From: Garcia nutans
Lineage: Eukaryota; Streptophyta; Magnoliopsida; Malpighiales; Euphorbiaceae
Length of the DNA stretch: 64,000 nucleotides
Reading direction: 5' to 3'
Assembly (NCBI GenBank): GCA_947685225.1
Contig: CANTUV010000024.1
Coordinates: 20,912,001 to 20,976,000, forward strand
Shown: positions 45,828 to 56,112 of the stretch, piece by piece
How positions within the stretch are numbered: position 1 is the stretch's first letter
Layout: each line of letters begins with the position of its first letter
Translations under genes and position numbers: made by a program
Notes under the pieces: generated by a model
What the model was told of the DNA's origin: nothing
Database searches by the model: none
The model's input: only the letters and a program-made list of their open reading frames with translations

Positions 45828-45863
45828 AATTCCACAAGCAAGATAGTTAGCAATATCTGCAAA

Positions 45864-46553
45864 CTAAGGTGCATTAATTACCACAAATAAATGCTCATCA
45901 GGAAATGCTTCTAAATTTTTATGAATGCTATCAGAAGCAAGATTTTCACTAAAGTAGGGTAATCTGGATAGATGATCAACAATAACATTCTCACTACCCT
46001 TAGTATCCCTGATCTGGAAATCAAATTCTTGCAATAACAACACCCATCTAATTAAGCGCGGTTTAGCATGCTGTTTTGTTAAAAGATATTTAAGAGCTGC
46101 ATGGTCAGAATGAACAATAATTTTTGACCCAATTAAATAAGCTCTAAATTTATCTAAAGCAAAAACAACAGCCAACATTTCCTTCTCAGTTGTGGTGTAG
46201 TTCATTTGTGCACTATTCAGGGTTAAACTAGCATAATAAATTACCCTCAAGTATTTGTCAACCCTTTGCCCAAGAACAGCTCCTACTGCATGATTAGAAG
46301 CATCACACATGATTTCAAAAGGTAAAGACCAGACAGGAGCTACAATCACAGGTGCACTAGTTAATTTTTCCTTAAGGGAATTAAAAGCTTGCATGCATTG
46401 TGCTGTAAATTCAAATGGAACATCTTTCCCCAATAAATGGCACAATGGTTGGCTTATTTTGGAAAAATCCTTAATAAACCTCCTGTAAAATCCTGCATGC
46501 CCTAAAAAACTTCTTATTCCCTTAACAGAGGTAGGTGGGGGGTAACTTAGCAA
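45864..46553 (-). pseudogene. Element E RNase H region
   Basis: 229 codons from PPPTSVKGIRSFLGHAGFYRRFIKDFSKI, the RT-RNase H tether, to DHLSRLPYFSEN. RNase H acidic residues are seen in FEIMCDASNHAVGAVLGQ, NYTTTEKEMLAVVFALDKFR and KIIVHSDHAALKYLL. It is out of frame with the RT by one base in a G/C run at about 46536-46541 and ends at a stop (45863) before integrase. Otherwise there is no missing motif. Confidence 0.88.
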
Positions 46554-48453
46554 TCAATTCAATTTTAGCCTTATCCACCTCAATCCCTTTACTTGACACC
46601 ACATGACCTAAGACAATGCCCTGAGTAACCATAAAATGACTCTTTTCCCAACTTAAAGTGAGGTTACATTCAATGCATCTCTCAAGCACTCGAACAAGTT
46701 TATCGAGGCAATTATCAAAAGAATTACCAAAAATAGAAAAATCATCCATAAATACCTCAATAAAATCGTCGATCATATCTGAGAAGACAGACATCATGCA
46801 TATCTGAAAAGTTGCAGGTGCATTGCACAAGCAAAAGGGCATACGTCGAAATGCATAAGTCCCAAAAGGGCAAGTAAAGGTTGTCTTGGACTGATCCTCT
46901 GGAGCTATTGGCACCTGATAGTAACCTGAAAGGCCATCCAGAAAATAATAATGTGAGTGGCCAGAAAGTTTATCTAACATCTGATCAATAAAAGGAAGAG
47001 GGAAATGATCTTTCTTTGTAGCATTGTTCAACTTCCTATAATCGATGCACATTCTCCATCCAGTAGTAGTCCTAGTAGGAACCAACTCATTATTCTCATT
47101 TTTCACCACAGTGATTCCAGATTTCTTAGGAACTACATGTACTGGGCTCACCCACTCACTATTGGCAATTGGATAAATTACTCCTTCATCCAGCAATTTG
47201 AGCACTTCCTTCTTAACCACTTCACTCATATTTGGGTTAAGGTGCCTTTGGGTTTCCCTCACAGGTTTAGCTCCCTCCTCTAAAGTGATTCTATGCATGC
47301 ACATGGAAGGGCTAATACCCTTAATGTCACTCAATCCCCATCCTATTGCTCTCTTCAACCTTTTAAGCTCACTCACTAACCTCATCTCCTCCCCTTCACT
47401 AAGTTCACTAGATATTATCACAGGTAAAGTATTGTGATCTCCCAAAAACACATATTTCAGGTTCTTAGGTAACTCTTTCAGCTCTAACTCTAGTGAGGGG
47501 TTCTTCTCTTTTTCTTCAATGGGGGAAGGTTCAAAAATTGGGTCCTCCTTAAGCTCCTCTATTTTAGCATCCTCTAAAGTCTCAAGACAACTGGCTATTT
47601 CTGTATCAAAAATTTCCAAATCACTATCCAAAGTCAATGCCAGCTCCAATTTATCAGAGGAACCTGTCTGCAAGAAAACATCTGAAACAACTGCATCAAC
47701 ACAATCAATGAAAGAACAATCCTCATATAAAGCAGTTGTAGGAATAGGAGAAGTGTTAAAAATAGAAAATTCCACAGTTTGTCCCAAAACAGTCATTGAT
47801 AATTTTCCATTCTTAACATCTATCAAAGTATTGGTAGTCGCCATAAAAGGCCTACCCAGCAAAATGGTGTGTGCAGATGGTGAAGAATTACTTACCTCCA
47901 TGTCAAGAACAATGAAATCCACAGGTACTATCAAACCACCAACTTTAACTAATACATCTTCTATAACCCCTTTCGGGAATCTAAGAGATCTATCGGCTAA
48001 TTGCAATACCATTTTTGTTGGTTTAAGTTCCCCTAATTCCAAATCAAGATAAACAAAATAAGGCATTAAATTCACACTAGCTCTCAAATCGCACATGCCA
48101 TCAGTACATTTTCCATTCCCCATAGCGATTTGAATAATAAAGCTTCCAGGATCCTTTAGCTTAGGAGGTAGTTTATGCTGCAAAACAACACTAGCTACCT
48201 CAGAAACTATCACCTTTTCATTTGGCTCATACCTTTTTTTCTTGGTATTCAGTTCTTTGAAGAATTTAGCATAAGCCGGCATGTTCTTAATTGCTTCAAG
48301 TAAGGGTAAGTTAATACTTACCTTAGATAGCATGTTGAAGATATCTGAAAACTGCTTATCTTTTTTATCATCGTTCAACCTGCTGGGGAATGGTATAGGT
48401 GGCCGGTATGGGTTGCTTGCCTTGTGCAAATCTGGTGTAGGGGTCTTCTCCAT
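46522..48453 (-). pseudogene. Element E protease and reverse transcriptase
   Basis: 643 codons open. The protease is PGSFIIQIAMGNGKCTDGMCDLRASVNLMPYFVY (residues about 103-136) with LLGRPFMATTNTLIDVKNGKLSM further on; the usual Athila DLG is DLR here. The linker is followed by RT: WVSPVHVVPKKSG, GWRMCIDYRKLNNATKKDHFPLPFIDQML, YYFLDGLSGYYQVPIAPEDQ, FRRMPFCLCNAPATF and the active-site FIEVFMDDFSIFG. The 5' boundary with gag is broken by a stop and a frameshift in 48480-48640; the 3' end is frameshifted from RNase H. The coding order and motifs are those of Athila pol. Confidence 0.9.
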
Positions 48454-48638
48454 TAATCTTTCTTCAGCACCTTTGTTCTCTTGTTCTCCTTTTCATTTGG
48501 CTCATACCTTTTCTTTTCTTGCTCACCTGCATTCACAGAGTTATTTTCAACATTATTATTAATTACCTTGCCACTCCTAAGAACAGTCACTGCTTGTGCC
48601 TGCTCAGGTTGACTTGGGAACTTCCCCTTTTGTTGAAT

Positions 48639-49979
48639 CTACATCTGTTGTGCAAGTTGACCCACTTGGGTCTCCACCTTCTTAAAAGATGCTTCCAAGG
48701 AATCCAGCCTCTTGTTGTTCATCTCCTGATTTTTAGCACTGACTTGGATAAAAGCCTGTAAGCTTTTCTCCAAACTCTCTCTCTTAGGCTGACCTTGATT
48801 TGAGGATTGGCCCTGTTGTTGGTTCTGTCTCTGGAGCAAATGGAATGGCTGTTGAGCATTATTCGTTGTCCAGGAAAAATTGGGGTGACTCCTCCAACCA
48901 GGATTGTAAGTGTTGGAGTAAGGATCATTCCTGGCTCTTGGTTGAAATCCCCCCATGGCATTAACTTGCTCAGCTTCATTCCCAAAAGATTCATATGCAG
49001 AGGGACATATATTTGCTCCATGCCCAAATGTCCCGCAGATTCCACACACCTCTTGAGTGGACGAAGAAATATTGTTCTTCATGTTTAGCATTTGAACCTG
49101 CCTTGTCAACTCAGCTATTTGACTAACCATTTCAGTATTGGCTTCCAGTTGATTCACCCCCTTGCTTCTTCCCCTTACACTCTTTTGTTGAGAATTAGCT
49201 CCCAACATCTCAAAGATCTCGTAAGTCTCATCAGATGTCTTTTCTCCCATGGCTCCCCCAGCTGCATTATCAACTGTGTTTTGAAATTGCTGGGTGAGAC
49301 CATCATAGAAAAACTGATTAAGGAGTTGAAGTGGGTAGTGATGGTGTGGACACTGGATCAATAGCATCTTGAATCTGTCCCAAGCCTCATGAAATGGCTC
49401 TCCTTCAAACTGAGAGAATATAGCAATCTTCCCTCTTAACTCGGCTGTCTTTTGGTGTGAATAGAACTTGCCCATGAATTTATTGTAAACTTGCTCCCAA
49501 GTTGTCAGTGAATTTTCAGGCAACATCATGAGCCAGCTCTTTGCCCTATCCTTCAAAGTATAAGGGAAACATCTCATCCTCAACTGATCTTCTGTTAGTC
49601 CTCCTAAAGGAAAAGTGTTGAGGGTGGAGTAGAAATCCCTAATAAAATTCAAAGGATCTTCATTTGGAACTCCATAGAATGATGGCAGCATGTTGTAATG
49701 AATGTTCTTCAACTCATAGTTCCTTGCTGCATCTGTCAGTCTTATGCAAGAAGTGGAAGTTCCAATGACAGGTCTAGCAAAATCTCTCATGGTTCTTTGC
49801 CTTTCTTCAGCCATCTTTACAGATTTTTCAGATTCTAACTCAAAATCCGAAATGTCTTCCTCTGAAGTATCAAATCCGGTGTAGAGCTCAAACTCCTCTC
49901 TGCTCCTTTTTACTCTCTGAATTTCTGGAATGAATGGGTGCAATTCTCCTTCGAGTGATCTCCTGCCTTGCATAAACAA
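48639..49979 (-). CDS. Element E gag
   Basis: 446 codons from 49979, about 120 bp downstream of the PBS. The capsid region is LTDAARNYELKNIHYNMLPSFYGVPNEDPLNFIRDF (residues about 80-115), RCFPYTLKDRAKSWLMMLP, TTWEQVYNKFMGKFYS and EPFHEAWDRFKMLLIQCPHHHYPLQLLNQFFYDGL. A single zinc knuckle CGICGTFGHGANIC is near residue 314. Gln/Asn-rich sequence follows and a coiled-coil-like C-terminus (LEASFKKVETQVGQLAQQM). A TAG at about 48638 ends the frame; downstream IQQKGKFPSQPEQAQAVTVLRSGK belongs to the same polyprotein, so the stop is either a lesion or a readthrough point. Retrotransposon gag family, Athila branch. Confidence 0.9.
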   Translation of the reverse strand: MFMQGRRSLEGELHPFIPEIQRVKRSREEFELYTGFDTSEEDISDFELESEKSVKMAEERQRTMRDFARPVIGTSTSCIRLTDAARNYELKNIHYNMLPSFYGVPNEDPLNFIRDFYSTLNTFPLGGLTEDQLRMRCFPYTLKDRAKSWLMMLPENSLTTWEQVYNKFMGKFYSHQKTAELRGKIAIFSQFEGEPFHEAWDRFKMLLIQCPHHHYPLQLLNQFFYDGLTQQFQNTVDNAAGGAMGEKTSDETYEIFEMLGANSQQKSVRGRSKGVNQLEANTEMVSQIAELTRQVQMLNMKNNISSSTQEVCGICGTFGHGANICPSAYESFGNEAEQVNAMGGFQPRARNDPYSNTYNPGWRSHPNFSWTTNNAQQPFHLLQRQNQQQGQSSNQGQPKRESLEKSLQAFIQVSAKNQEMNNKRLDSLEASFKKVETQVGQLAQQM

Positions 49980-50096
49980 AAATTTCCAGAAAAAGAAATA
50001 TCAAAAGCAAAAGACAAATAAAATAAAATGAAAACAATGAAAAATTAACTCTAAGTATTTAATTTTTTTTTAAATAAACAATTACGCCAATTAGCT

Positions 50097-50114
50097 TCCC
50101 CGGCAGCGGCGCCA
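50097..50114 (-). other. Primer binding site of element E (tRNA-Asp)
   Basis: Plus strand TCCCCGGCAGCGGCGCCA corresponds to the 3' end of plant tRNA-Asp with one mismatch (G for A). On minus the site starts TGGCGCCGCTGCCGGGGA, 6 bases after the LTR end at 50121. tRNA-Asp priming is characteristic of Athila. Confidence 0.93.
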
Positions 50115-51088
50115 AAAACTTGTTGCGCTCAAATTAACTCTACCACAAAGCGTCACTCGCAAGTATACGAGGTAGCTGTAGCAAAGGTGATCACCCCAAG
50201 GTCATCTCACAAGGAAGCCAAAGTAGGTAATTGATTATCAAAGTAAAAGTAACAAGTAATTGAAGTAATTTAAATTGCAAAGTAATGAAGAAGATTGATT
50301 TAAGTTAAAAACAAATAAAAATAAATAATGGCTTATGTTTTGATTCACTTGATAAAAAGAGTCTAGGGTTTGCACTTCTTTACTACTCATATGTATGAAC
50401 AGTTATTCCACTTAACTAATTTAATTTCTAAGATTAAATCTCAAACAACTTAATTAATTGAGTCAAGGAAGTAAGCTCTCGCATTCAAACCTCTTACAAC
50501 TAATCTTGTTATAATTGAAACAATCTTTTTAATAGGTTATATCTCTAATTCACCTAAGTCCTTAATTGAATTGTTCTAGCATTAGATTTCATCTCTCAAT
50601 CCATCATCTAATACCTAAAACACACAATTGGTGGCCAATCAATTATATGTTAACATTATTTCATTCAATAAAGGCTAAAGAAATCATTAGATAAGAGAAT
50701 AACCAATTCATACAATTCATAGCAAATCCATACAAACCCTAGACTAGATTAAATTAGTTCATGATGTTATCAAGCATACTCATCTCATTAATAATCAAAG
50801 AAATCAATTTAGACATGATAATGTTCATAAACACAATTTCAATGAAACTAAAGAGACAAAGTTTAAGAATAAAACCAAGTTACAAACTCCTTGAAGTTTT
50901 TGATGAATCTCTTGATCAAATCTTGCAAGAAGGATGAAACAATGGCATGAACAATCTAATCTAAACTAGTTTAATCCAAAGTAAAATCAAAATCCAAGAA
51001 AACAAATGTTTAAACCCTAAGATCTCTCTCAGACGGCTGAACTTTGCTCTCAAAAATCGTCAACCCCAAATCCTAACTTTTTTTTTTG

Positions 51089-51096
51089 CTTTTATA
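51089..51096 (-). promoter_or_regulatory. TATA box of element E 5' LTR
   Basis: On minus TATAAAAG, in CGTATAAAAGC, 45 bp downstream of the palindrome array. It is the best core promoter in the window and should drive the E genomic RNA. Confidence 0.8.
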
Positions 51097-51140
51097 CGAA
51101 ACGTCGGCTTTAAAATTCGGTGCGCGTTTGGTTCATGAGG

Positions 51141-51428
51141 GACACGGCCAGGTGATGAAGGACACGGCCGTGTGAGGACTTGTTGGAGGGACACGGCCAC
51201 AAGACACGGCCGTGTCCCCTGCATGTGTCCATCTCTGTGAAATTTTTTCCTTCCTTTCCTTTGGTAACAAGTGAGACACGGCCAAGTCAAGGTGACTTGG
51301 CCGTGTTGCTCTTCTTTGAAGGGACACGGCCACATGACTTGGCCGTGTCCCTTGCTTGTGTCTGCTACTGGGACTTGCTCTTCCTTTTAACTTGGTATGG
51401 GACACAGCCAGTGACTTGGCCGTGTCCT
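51141..51428 (-). repeat. Palindromic CACGGCCGTG array in element E 5' LTR
   Basis: Same structure as 40571-40859. The most complete hairpin, ACACGGCCAAGTCA / TGACTTGGCCGTGT, is at 51276-51306. It lies entirely within U3, immediately upstream of the TATA box. Confidence 0.93.
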
Positions 51429-51718
51429 CTGCCTGTGTCAGCTACTGCCCATTTCATCTTCAATTCGTTTCCTTGCCTGTTTTAACCTAACACAAAACTT
51501 AAAACAAACTTAAAACATGAAGTAAATAAACAATAACCGATAAAACATAAACACAAACTAAAAACTAGATCAAAAACGACATAAAACTAAAAATAAACTA
51601 AAACTACACAAATAAAGAAAACACTAAACAAACCAATTAAAACTAACAAAATACCTAAATAAAACAATAATTAACATAACAAACAAGACACAAAACTGTA
51701 ACAAAAACTAATAAAACA

Positions 51719-51899
51719 GTTATGCCATGCTCGATCTCCATACCTTGAGTGAAAGGATGGTATCCCTTACATAACACAACATGGGTAACACGGGTGTCCT
51801 AACTCACCCACACAATGCAATCTAATATGATGCAATGGATAATATCATTTTAATAAAGAATAGAATAATAAATAGACCAACAGAATCAACATCTCTTAT
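51719..51899 (-). other. Element D 5' leader, outer part
   Basis: Non-coding sequence between E's right end and D's PBS, starting with the duplicated GTTAT (51719-51723). It continues the leader at 38673-39551 once E is removed. Confidence 0.75.
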
Positions 51900-51916
51900 C
51901 CCCAGTGGAGTCGCCA
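51900..51916 (-). other. Primer binding site of element D
   Basis: On minus TGGCGACTCCACTGGGG, next to the 5' LTR end at about 51918. This PBS type is known for Tat/Ogre elements, reported as complementary to tRNA-Arg (from memory). Confidence 0.85.
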
Positions 51917-51917
51917 C

Positions 51918-53899
51918 TGTGAGAGGAGATTTTTGCCCCCACTCTCGGTGGAATGGTTCTTGCAACTTCTTGACTATTTAGGCTCGGGGCCTTAGAGAAC
52001 ACGGGCCTAAGCCCAGAGAAAATGGATTCACCACCCGGAGAGGCCAGGGAAAAGAAAGGGGTAGATGACTCAATTTATAAGGAATCCCAACCCTTTAATG
52101 TTTTCGAAAAGTTGGGTATGTGTGGGGAAGGTGAGAAATGGCCTAGCACTCCCCCAATGCCCGGTTCATTGGAACCGGCCTCCTTTGCAGATCTTAATAT
52201 TATAAAATTCTTAAATATAACAATATTATCAATACTATATGCAACAATTAAAATAAAGCATCATTATATTAAAATCAAAGCAATGTCCAAACAAAGCAAA
52301 TAAATGAACATCCATCCGAGGATGGAAACATGTCCTTACATCATCCATGTCTAAACTAAACAGGACACCCACCGAAAGGTGGAAACATGTCCTTTACACT
52401 GGTCCAAAATATAAAAGCAATTTAAATTACATAATACTTAACTAATGAGGTACCCACAAGGTGGAAACATACCTTTTACAATTTTAATACCAAAACAAAC
52501 AAATAACAATCATAATAATAAAGAAAATAATCATCCATATTAAATTAAATAAATCAAGTATTGAAATTAAATAAATCAAAACATTTAATAAACGACGTAA
52601 TGAAATCTAAAATTAAATAAAGCAATTAAAGATACAAATTTAGGTTTATGTCTCAATTTAGGGATCTTTAATTAATATTTAGGGTTTTGTGATTTTTGAA
52701 TTATTATTATTATTATTTAGGCTTCTATGAATATTTTGGAAAATTGGAATGGATTAGGGTTTTATAAATTTAAGAAAGTAGTAAGGTTTTAGGTTAATCA
52801 AATTAGGGTTTAGGGGTAACATCATGAAATTAACAGTTTAAAGTTTTATAAAAATAATTATGATTAAAGTTTTTAGAAACTATAAAGAAGATTAAGGTTT
52901 TGGAGAATTAAGAAGACATTTTGAAGTTTTAGACAAATAATTTAGGGTTTAGATGATTAAAAAAAATTTGAGAAAAAATAATTTAGGGTTTTAAAGTTTT
53001 GGGAGCAGAAGGACAGTTTTAGGGTTTTTAAAGTTTTGAAAATAGAAGAAAAGTTTTAGGGTTTTTGAAATTTTGGAAACAGAAGGATGATTTTGGGTTT
53101 TTGAAGTTTTGATTAATGAATTAGGCTACTGGATGAATGGACAATTTAATCTGTAAAACATATTACTAAGTTTAATAATTTAGGTTACTGACTCAATATC
53201 AAAACAAATGATAGAAACCTTTAAAAGAAAATATGGCAATGACATCGTATGCTTAAACAATTCATGAATCTAAATGTAAGAATGCTGTAAATATAATCAA
53301 ATCAAAGATTTATAATCAAACCTCCATTGACAATTGTCTTTTGGATGAACAATGACAAAGGCAATGTTGCTGCCTTTGATGGATTGATGAATGCTTCTTG
53401 TTGTTAATTTTTTTCGTTTCTTGCTCCTAGGGTTTTTGTCTTCTTTTTCCTCCTAAGTCAGAAGTCCAAAGTCTCGATCAAGTAAGACAAATTTTCTCCC
53501 CTCAATTATGTGTTTTAATGTGGTATTTATAGGAAAAATAATAGACTTACTTCTAATTGTCTAAGGAAATTCAAACCATTTAGGAAAAGAAACCAAAACC
53601 AAATAGAATTCGGTTTCGAAAAAAATTGCACTGGCAAAAAAACTATTGCGGGTGACAAGAATTGCAAGCAAAAGATGGGGCGGGCCAGCCAATTCACATT
53701 CGGCGACGAAATTTTTCGTCGTCGATATTTATTTATTTATTATATTTTTTAGCTTTACTAATATTACCTTTTTATTTTTATCAAAAATTATAAATAATAA
53801 ATACTAAAATAAATATTATTCAATTAAAATACCACAAAAATTATTTTGGACTATATAAAAAAAATCGGACCAGACTGGGTCAAAAATTAAGGGTCTACA
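51918..53899 (-). mobile_element. Element D 5' LTR
   Basis: About 1.98 kb. On minus it starts TGTAGACCCTTAATTTTTGA at 53899 and ends ..CTCTCACA at about 51918. It contains a TATAAATA box on minus (53531-53524) and an 8 bp near-perfect hairpin CGACGAAA-TT-TTTCGTCG (53704-53721). The region 52640-53110 (+) is low in complexity, rich in AGGGTTTT. No coding capacity; the ORF at 52022-52303 is not supported. Confidence 0.85.
53524..53531 (-). promoter_or_regulatory. TATA box of element D LTR
   Basis: On minus TATAAATA in CCTATAAATACCACA, about 370 bp into the LTR, with a plausible start about 30 bp downstream. Confidence 0.55.
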
Positions 53900-54760
53900 C
53901 TTTCCCCCCAAACACTTTCACCACATGGGGTCAATTGGCAGAAAAATATCTAGAGAAATATTTTCCACCGTTCAAGACTGCCAAGTTGAGGAATGATATT
54001 TCATCTTTTCTCCTGCTAGATGGTGAAACTCTTTATAATGCTTGGGAAAGATTCAAAGATTTATTGAGAAGATGTCCTCACCATGGGTTTCCATTGTGGC
54101 TATAGATTCAAACTTTCTATAATGGATTGAATTATGCAAGTAAGCAGTCCATCAATGCAGCTGGATGAGGTACCATAAATAATAAAACACCTGAACAAGC
54201 AATGGATTTGATTGAATATATGGCCCTTACCAATTATCAGTGGCAAACCCCAAGGGAACAAGGAAAATTAAGGGTTACTGGTTCACATCAATTGGATCCA
54301 GTAGTTGCTTTGATAGCACAATTGGAACCAATGAATAAAAAGATTGATTCTTTAGCTTCATCTTCAGGGAGATCAATGCAAGTGATGTCTTGTGAATGGT
54401 GAGGAGGTGGACATCAGAGTCAAGATTACCAAAGTGGCAATATGTTTGGTAGACAAGAGCAGATGGATTATGTTGGAAACATGACTAGGCAATAGCAGAA
54501 CAACCCCTACAACAACACATATATTCCAGGGTGGAGAAATCATCCTAGTTTCTCCTGGAATAATTAGAATAATCCAAGGCCTCCTCCTGGTTTTCAGCAG
54601 CCTGCTCCTCCAAGAAAGAACAATTTGGAGGAAATGATGGAGAAGTTTATAGCAGCTTCGGAAACCAAATTTCAATCAACAGAAACTACCCTTATAAATC
54701 AGTAATCCTCCATTCACAATTGGAAAATCGGGTGGGGCAAATTGCCAAGTTACTTAGTGA
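53900..54760 (+). pseudogene. Element F gag remnant
   Basis: It opens mid-capsid with FPPNTFTTWGQLAEKYLEKYFPPFKTAKLRNDI right at the border of D. It continues with LLLDGETLYNAWERFKDLLRRCPHHGFPLW, a stop, FYNGLNYASKQSINAAG, a stop, and KTPEQAMDLIEYMALTNYQWQ (open 54202-54402). The zinc knuckle is degenerate (CEW*GGGHQSQDY, about 54384-54430). An Asn/Pro-rich stretch with PGWRNHPSFSW corresponds to PGWRSHPNFSW in E gag. At least six stops. Homology to E gag is clear in motif order but the two are far apart in sequence. Confidence 0.85.
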
Positions 54761-55689
54761 ATGACACAAGGGAGTTTACCTAGCAATACTGAGGCAAACC
54801 TAAAGGAGCAGCAAAAGGCAATTACTCTAAGGAGTGGAAAGGAAATTAAGGGTGGTGTGATTGAAAAAGAAGCTGAGTCACAAGCAAAAGAGGTTGAGAC
54901 ACAGAAAGAAGAAGAAGATAACTCTATTGTCTCTTTGGGAGAGAAGGCTGCAATGGGAAATGAAAAAGAAAATCAACCTCAAGAACCCAGTCCAGTAGTG
55001 AAGGAATACTAACCTCGAGTGCCATATCTAGCAAGGTTAAACAAGGACAAGATGGATGCTCAGTTCGGTAAGTTCCTTGAACTCTTTAAATAACTACACA
55101 TTAATATTCCATTTGCTGAAGCTTTATCACAGATGCCCAAATATGCTAAATTTTTGAAAGATATCCTTTCTAACAAAAGGAAACTGGAAGAAGTATCTTT
55201 TGTGTAATTGTCAAAAAAGAGTTCAGCAATTTTGCAGAAGAGATTACCTAAGAAATTAAAAGATCCTGTATTTTTACTATTCCATGTTTGATAGGTAATC
55301 TTGTAGTTCAAAGTGCATTGGCTGACTTGGGGGCTAGCATAAGTGTTATGCCCTACAAGATGTTTAAAGAGTTAGGAGTCAGAGAACCAAAACCAACTCT
55401 CATGACCATTCAACTTTTTGATAAGTCAGTAATTCACCCTCGTGGCATTGTAGAGGATGTGTTGGTAAAAGTTGAGGAATTCATTTTCTCCAATGATTTT
55501 GTTGTCATTGATGTAGATGAGGATGCAGATGCTTCTCTTATCCTTGGTAGGCCATTTTTGAATACAGATCGTGCCCTTATCGATGTCCATGATGGCATAT
55601 TGACCTTAAGAGTGGAAAATGAGAAAGTTAATTTTAATATATATTATGCTCTGAAGCACCCATTTACACTCAATGAGGTGGATTCATGA
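54761..55689 (+). pseudogene. Element F gag-pol linker and protease
   Basis: A charged linker (KEQQKAITLRSGKEIKGGVIEKEAESQAKEVETQKEEED, 54761-55012) is followed after a stop by LHINIPFAEALSQMPKYAKFLKDILSNKRKLEE, the Athila region before protease. Two or more frame changes at 55200-55290 come next. The protease runs in an open frame 55288-55689: LADLGASISVMPYKMFKELG, with the standard DLG active site, and SLILGRPFLNTDRALIDVHDG. This is the only protease in the window with a normal D-x-G. Homologous to E residues about 60-230 of its PR/RT frame. Confidence 0.85.
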
Positions 55690-56112
55690 AATGATATCAT
55701 TGAGCATGAAACATTAAATTGTGTTACTAACATTGTTTCCAAGGATCCGCTTGAATTGTGTTTATTGCAGAATAATGTTGAGGATTCGTAAGCATTGGAG
55801 CATCTTGCTTATCTTGAAGCAAGCAAGTCATTTTAGAGTCGGGCATATGAAACCGTTGAAATGCCAAAAGAACAGAAGCTGTGACCATCTGTGATTGATC
55901 CACCTAATTTAGAACTCAAGATCCTTCCAGATCATCTTGAGTATGGATTTCTAGTAGAGGAGAATAAATTGCCAATTATTTTAAGTTCCCACTTCTCTTC
56001 TGAGCAGAAGGTAAAACTCATTGAGCTATTACAAAAACATAAGTAGTTTATAGCTTGGAAGATAGCAGACATCAAGGGTATTATTCCATCCTATTGCACT
56101 CACAAAATACTG
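55690..56112 (+). pseudogene. Element F protease-RT spacer
   Basis: Degraded coding sequence with several stops. Recognisable pieces are PPNLELKILPDHLEYGFLVEENKLPIILSSHF (about 55897-56000) and FIAWKIADIKGIIPSYCTHKI, equal to the LKYVFLGDHNTLPVIISSEL and IGWGLSDIKGISPSMCMHRI parts of E. Confidence 0.75.

Larger units (their letters stand above)
39552..51718 (-). mobile_element. Element E: complete Athila-type Gypsy element (12.2 kb)
   Basis: Both LTRs are 1598 bp and differ at about 16 positions by eye. The target duplication GTTAT is perfect (39547-39551 and 51719-51723). On minus: 5' LTR 51718-50121, tRNA-Asp PBS 50114-50097, gag 49979-48639, protease/RT 48453-46522, RNase H 46553-45864, integrase 45827-44580, spacer with palindrome array, third ORF 43883-42735, 3' UTR and PPT, 3' LTR 41149-39552. 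It is the youngest and best preserved coding element in the window. Lesions are few: stops near 48638, 45863 and 43624 and frameshifts near 48490 and 46540. Confidence 0.96.
50121..51718 (-). mobile_element. Element E 5' LTR
   Basis: 1598 bp, TG..CA termini on minus. Upstream to downstream on minus: A-rich U3 (51718-51500), palindrome array (51428-51141), TATA box (51096-51089), probable start near 51060, then AT-rich R/U5 to 50121. It is about 99% identical to the 3' LTR by eye. Confidence 0.96.
36418..53899 (-). mobile_element. Element D: Tat/Ogre-like Gypsy element, left-truncated, whole extent including element E
   Basis: 5' LTR 51918-53899, PBS 51900-51916, leader, gag and protease down to 36418, where insertion of element A interrupts it; the rest lies beyond the left edge. 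Element E (39552-51718) sits in the leader. D itself is inserted in the gag of F after 53899. Gag and protease motifs (CQFHQMQGHDTDRC, INVCPLKILPKL) are typical of the Tat/Ogre group. Confidence 0.85.

Noticed and set aside
50097..50114. tRNA gene fragments (also 33426-33438, 19315-19327, 51900-51916)
   Set aside because: Only the 3' 12-18 bases of a tRNA are present, right beside LTR ends; they are primer binding sites.
52022..52303. 93-codon ORF
   Set aside because: Lies within the LTR of D, has no recognisable domain and low-complexity tail.
53900..53915. C-rich run next to D's LTR read as a polypurine tract on minus (D's LTR as a 3' LTR)
   Set aside because: The PBS at 51900-51916 shows it to be the 5' LTR, and the C-rich run codes FPPN within the gag of F in frame with the following capsid sequence.
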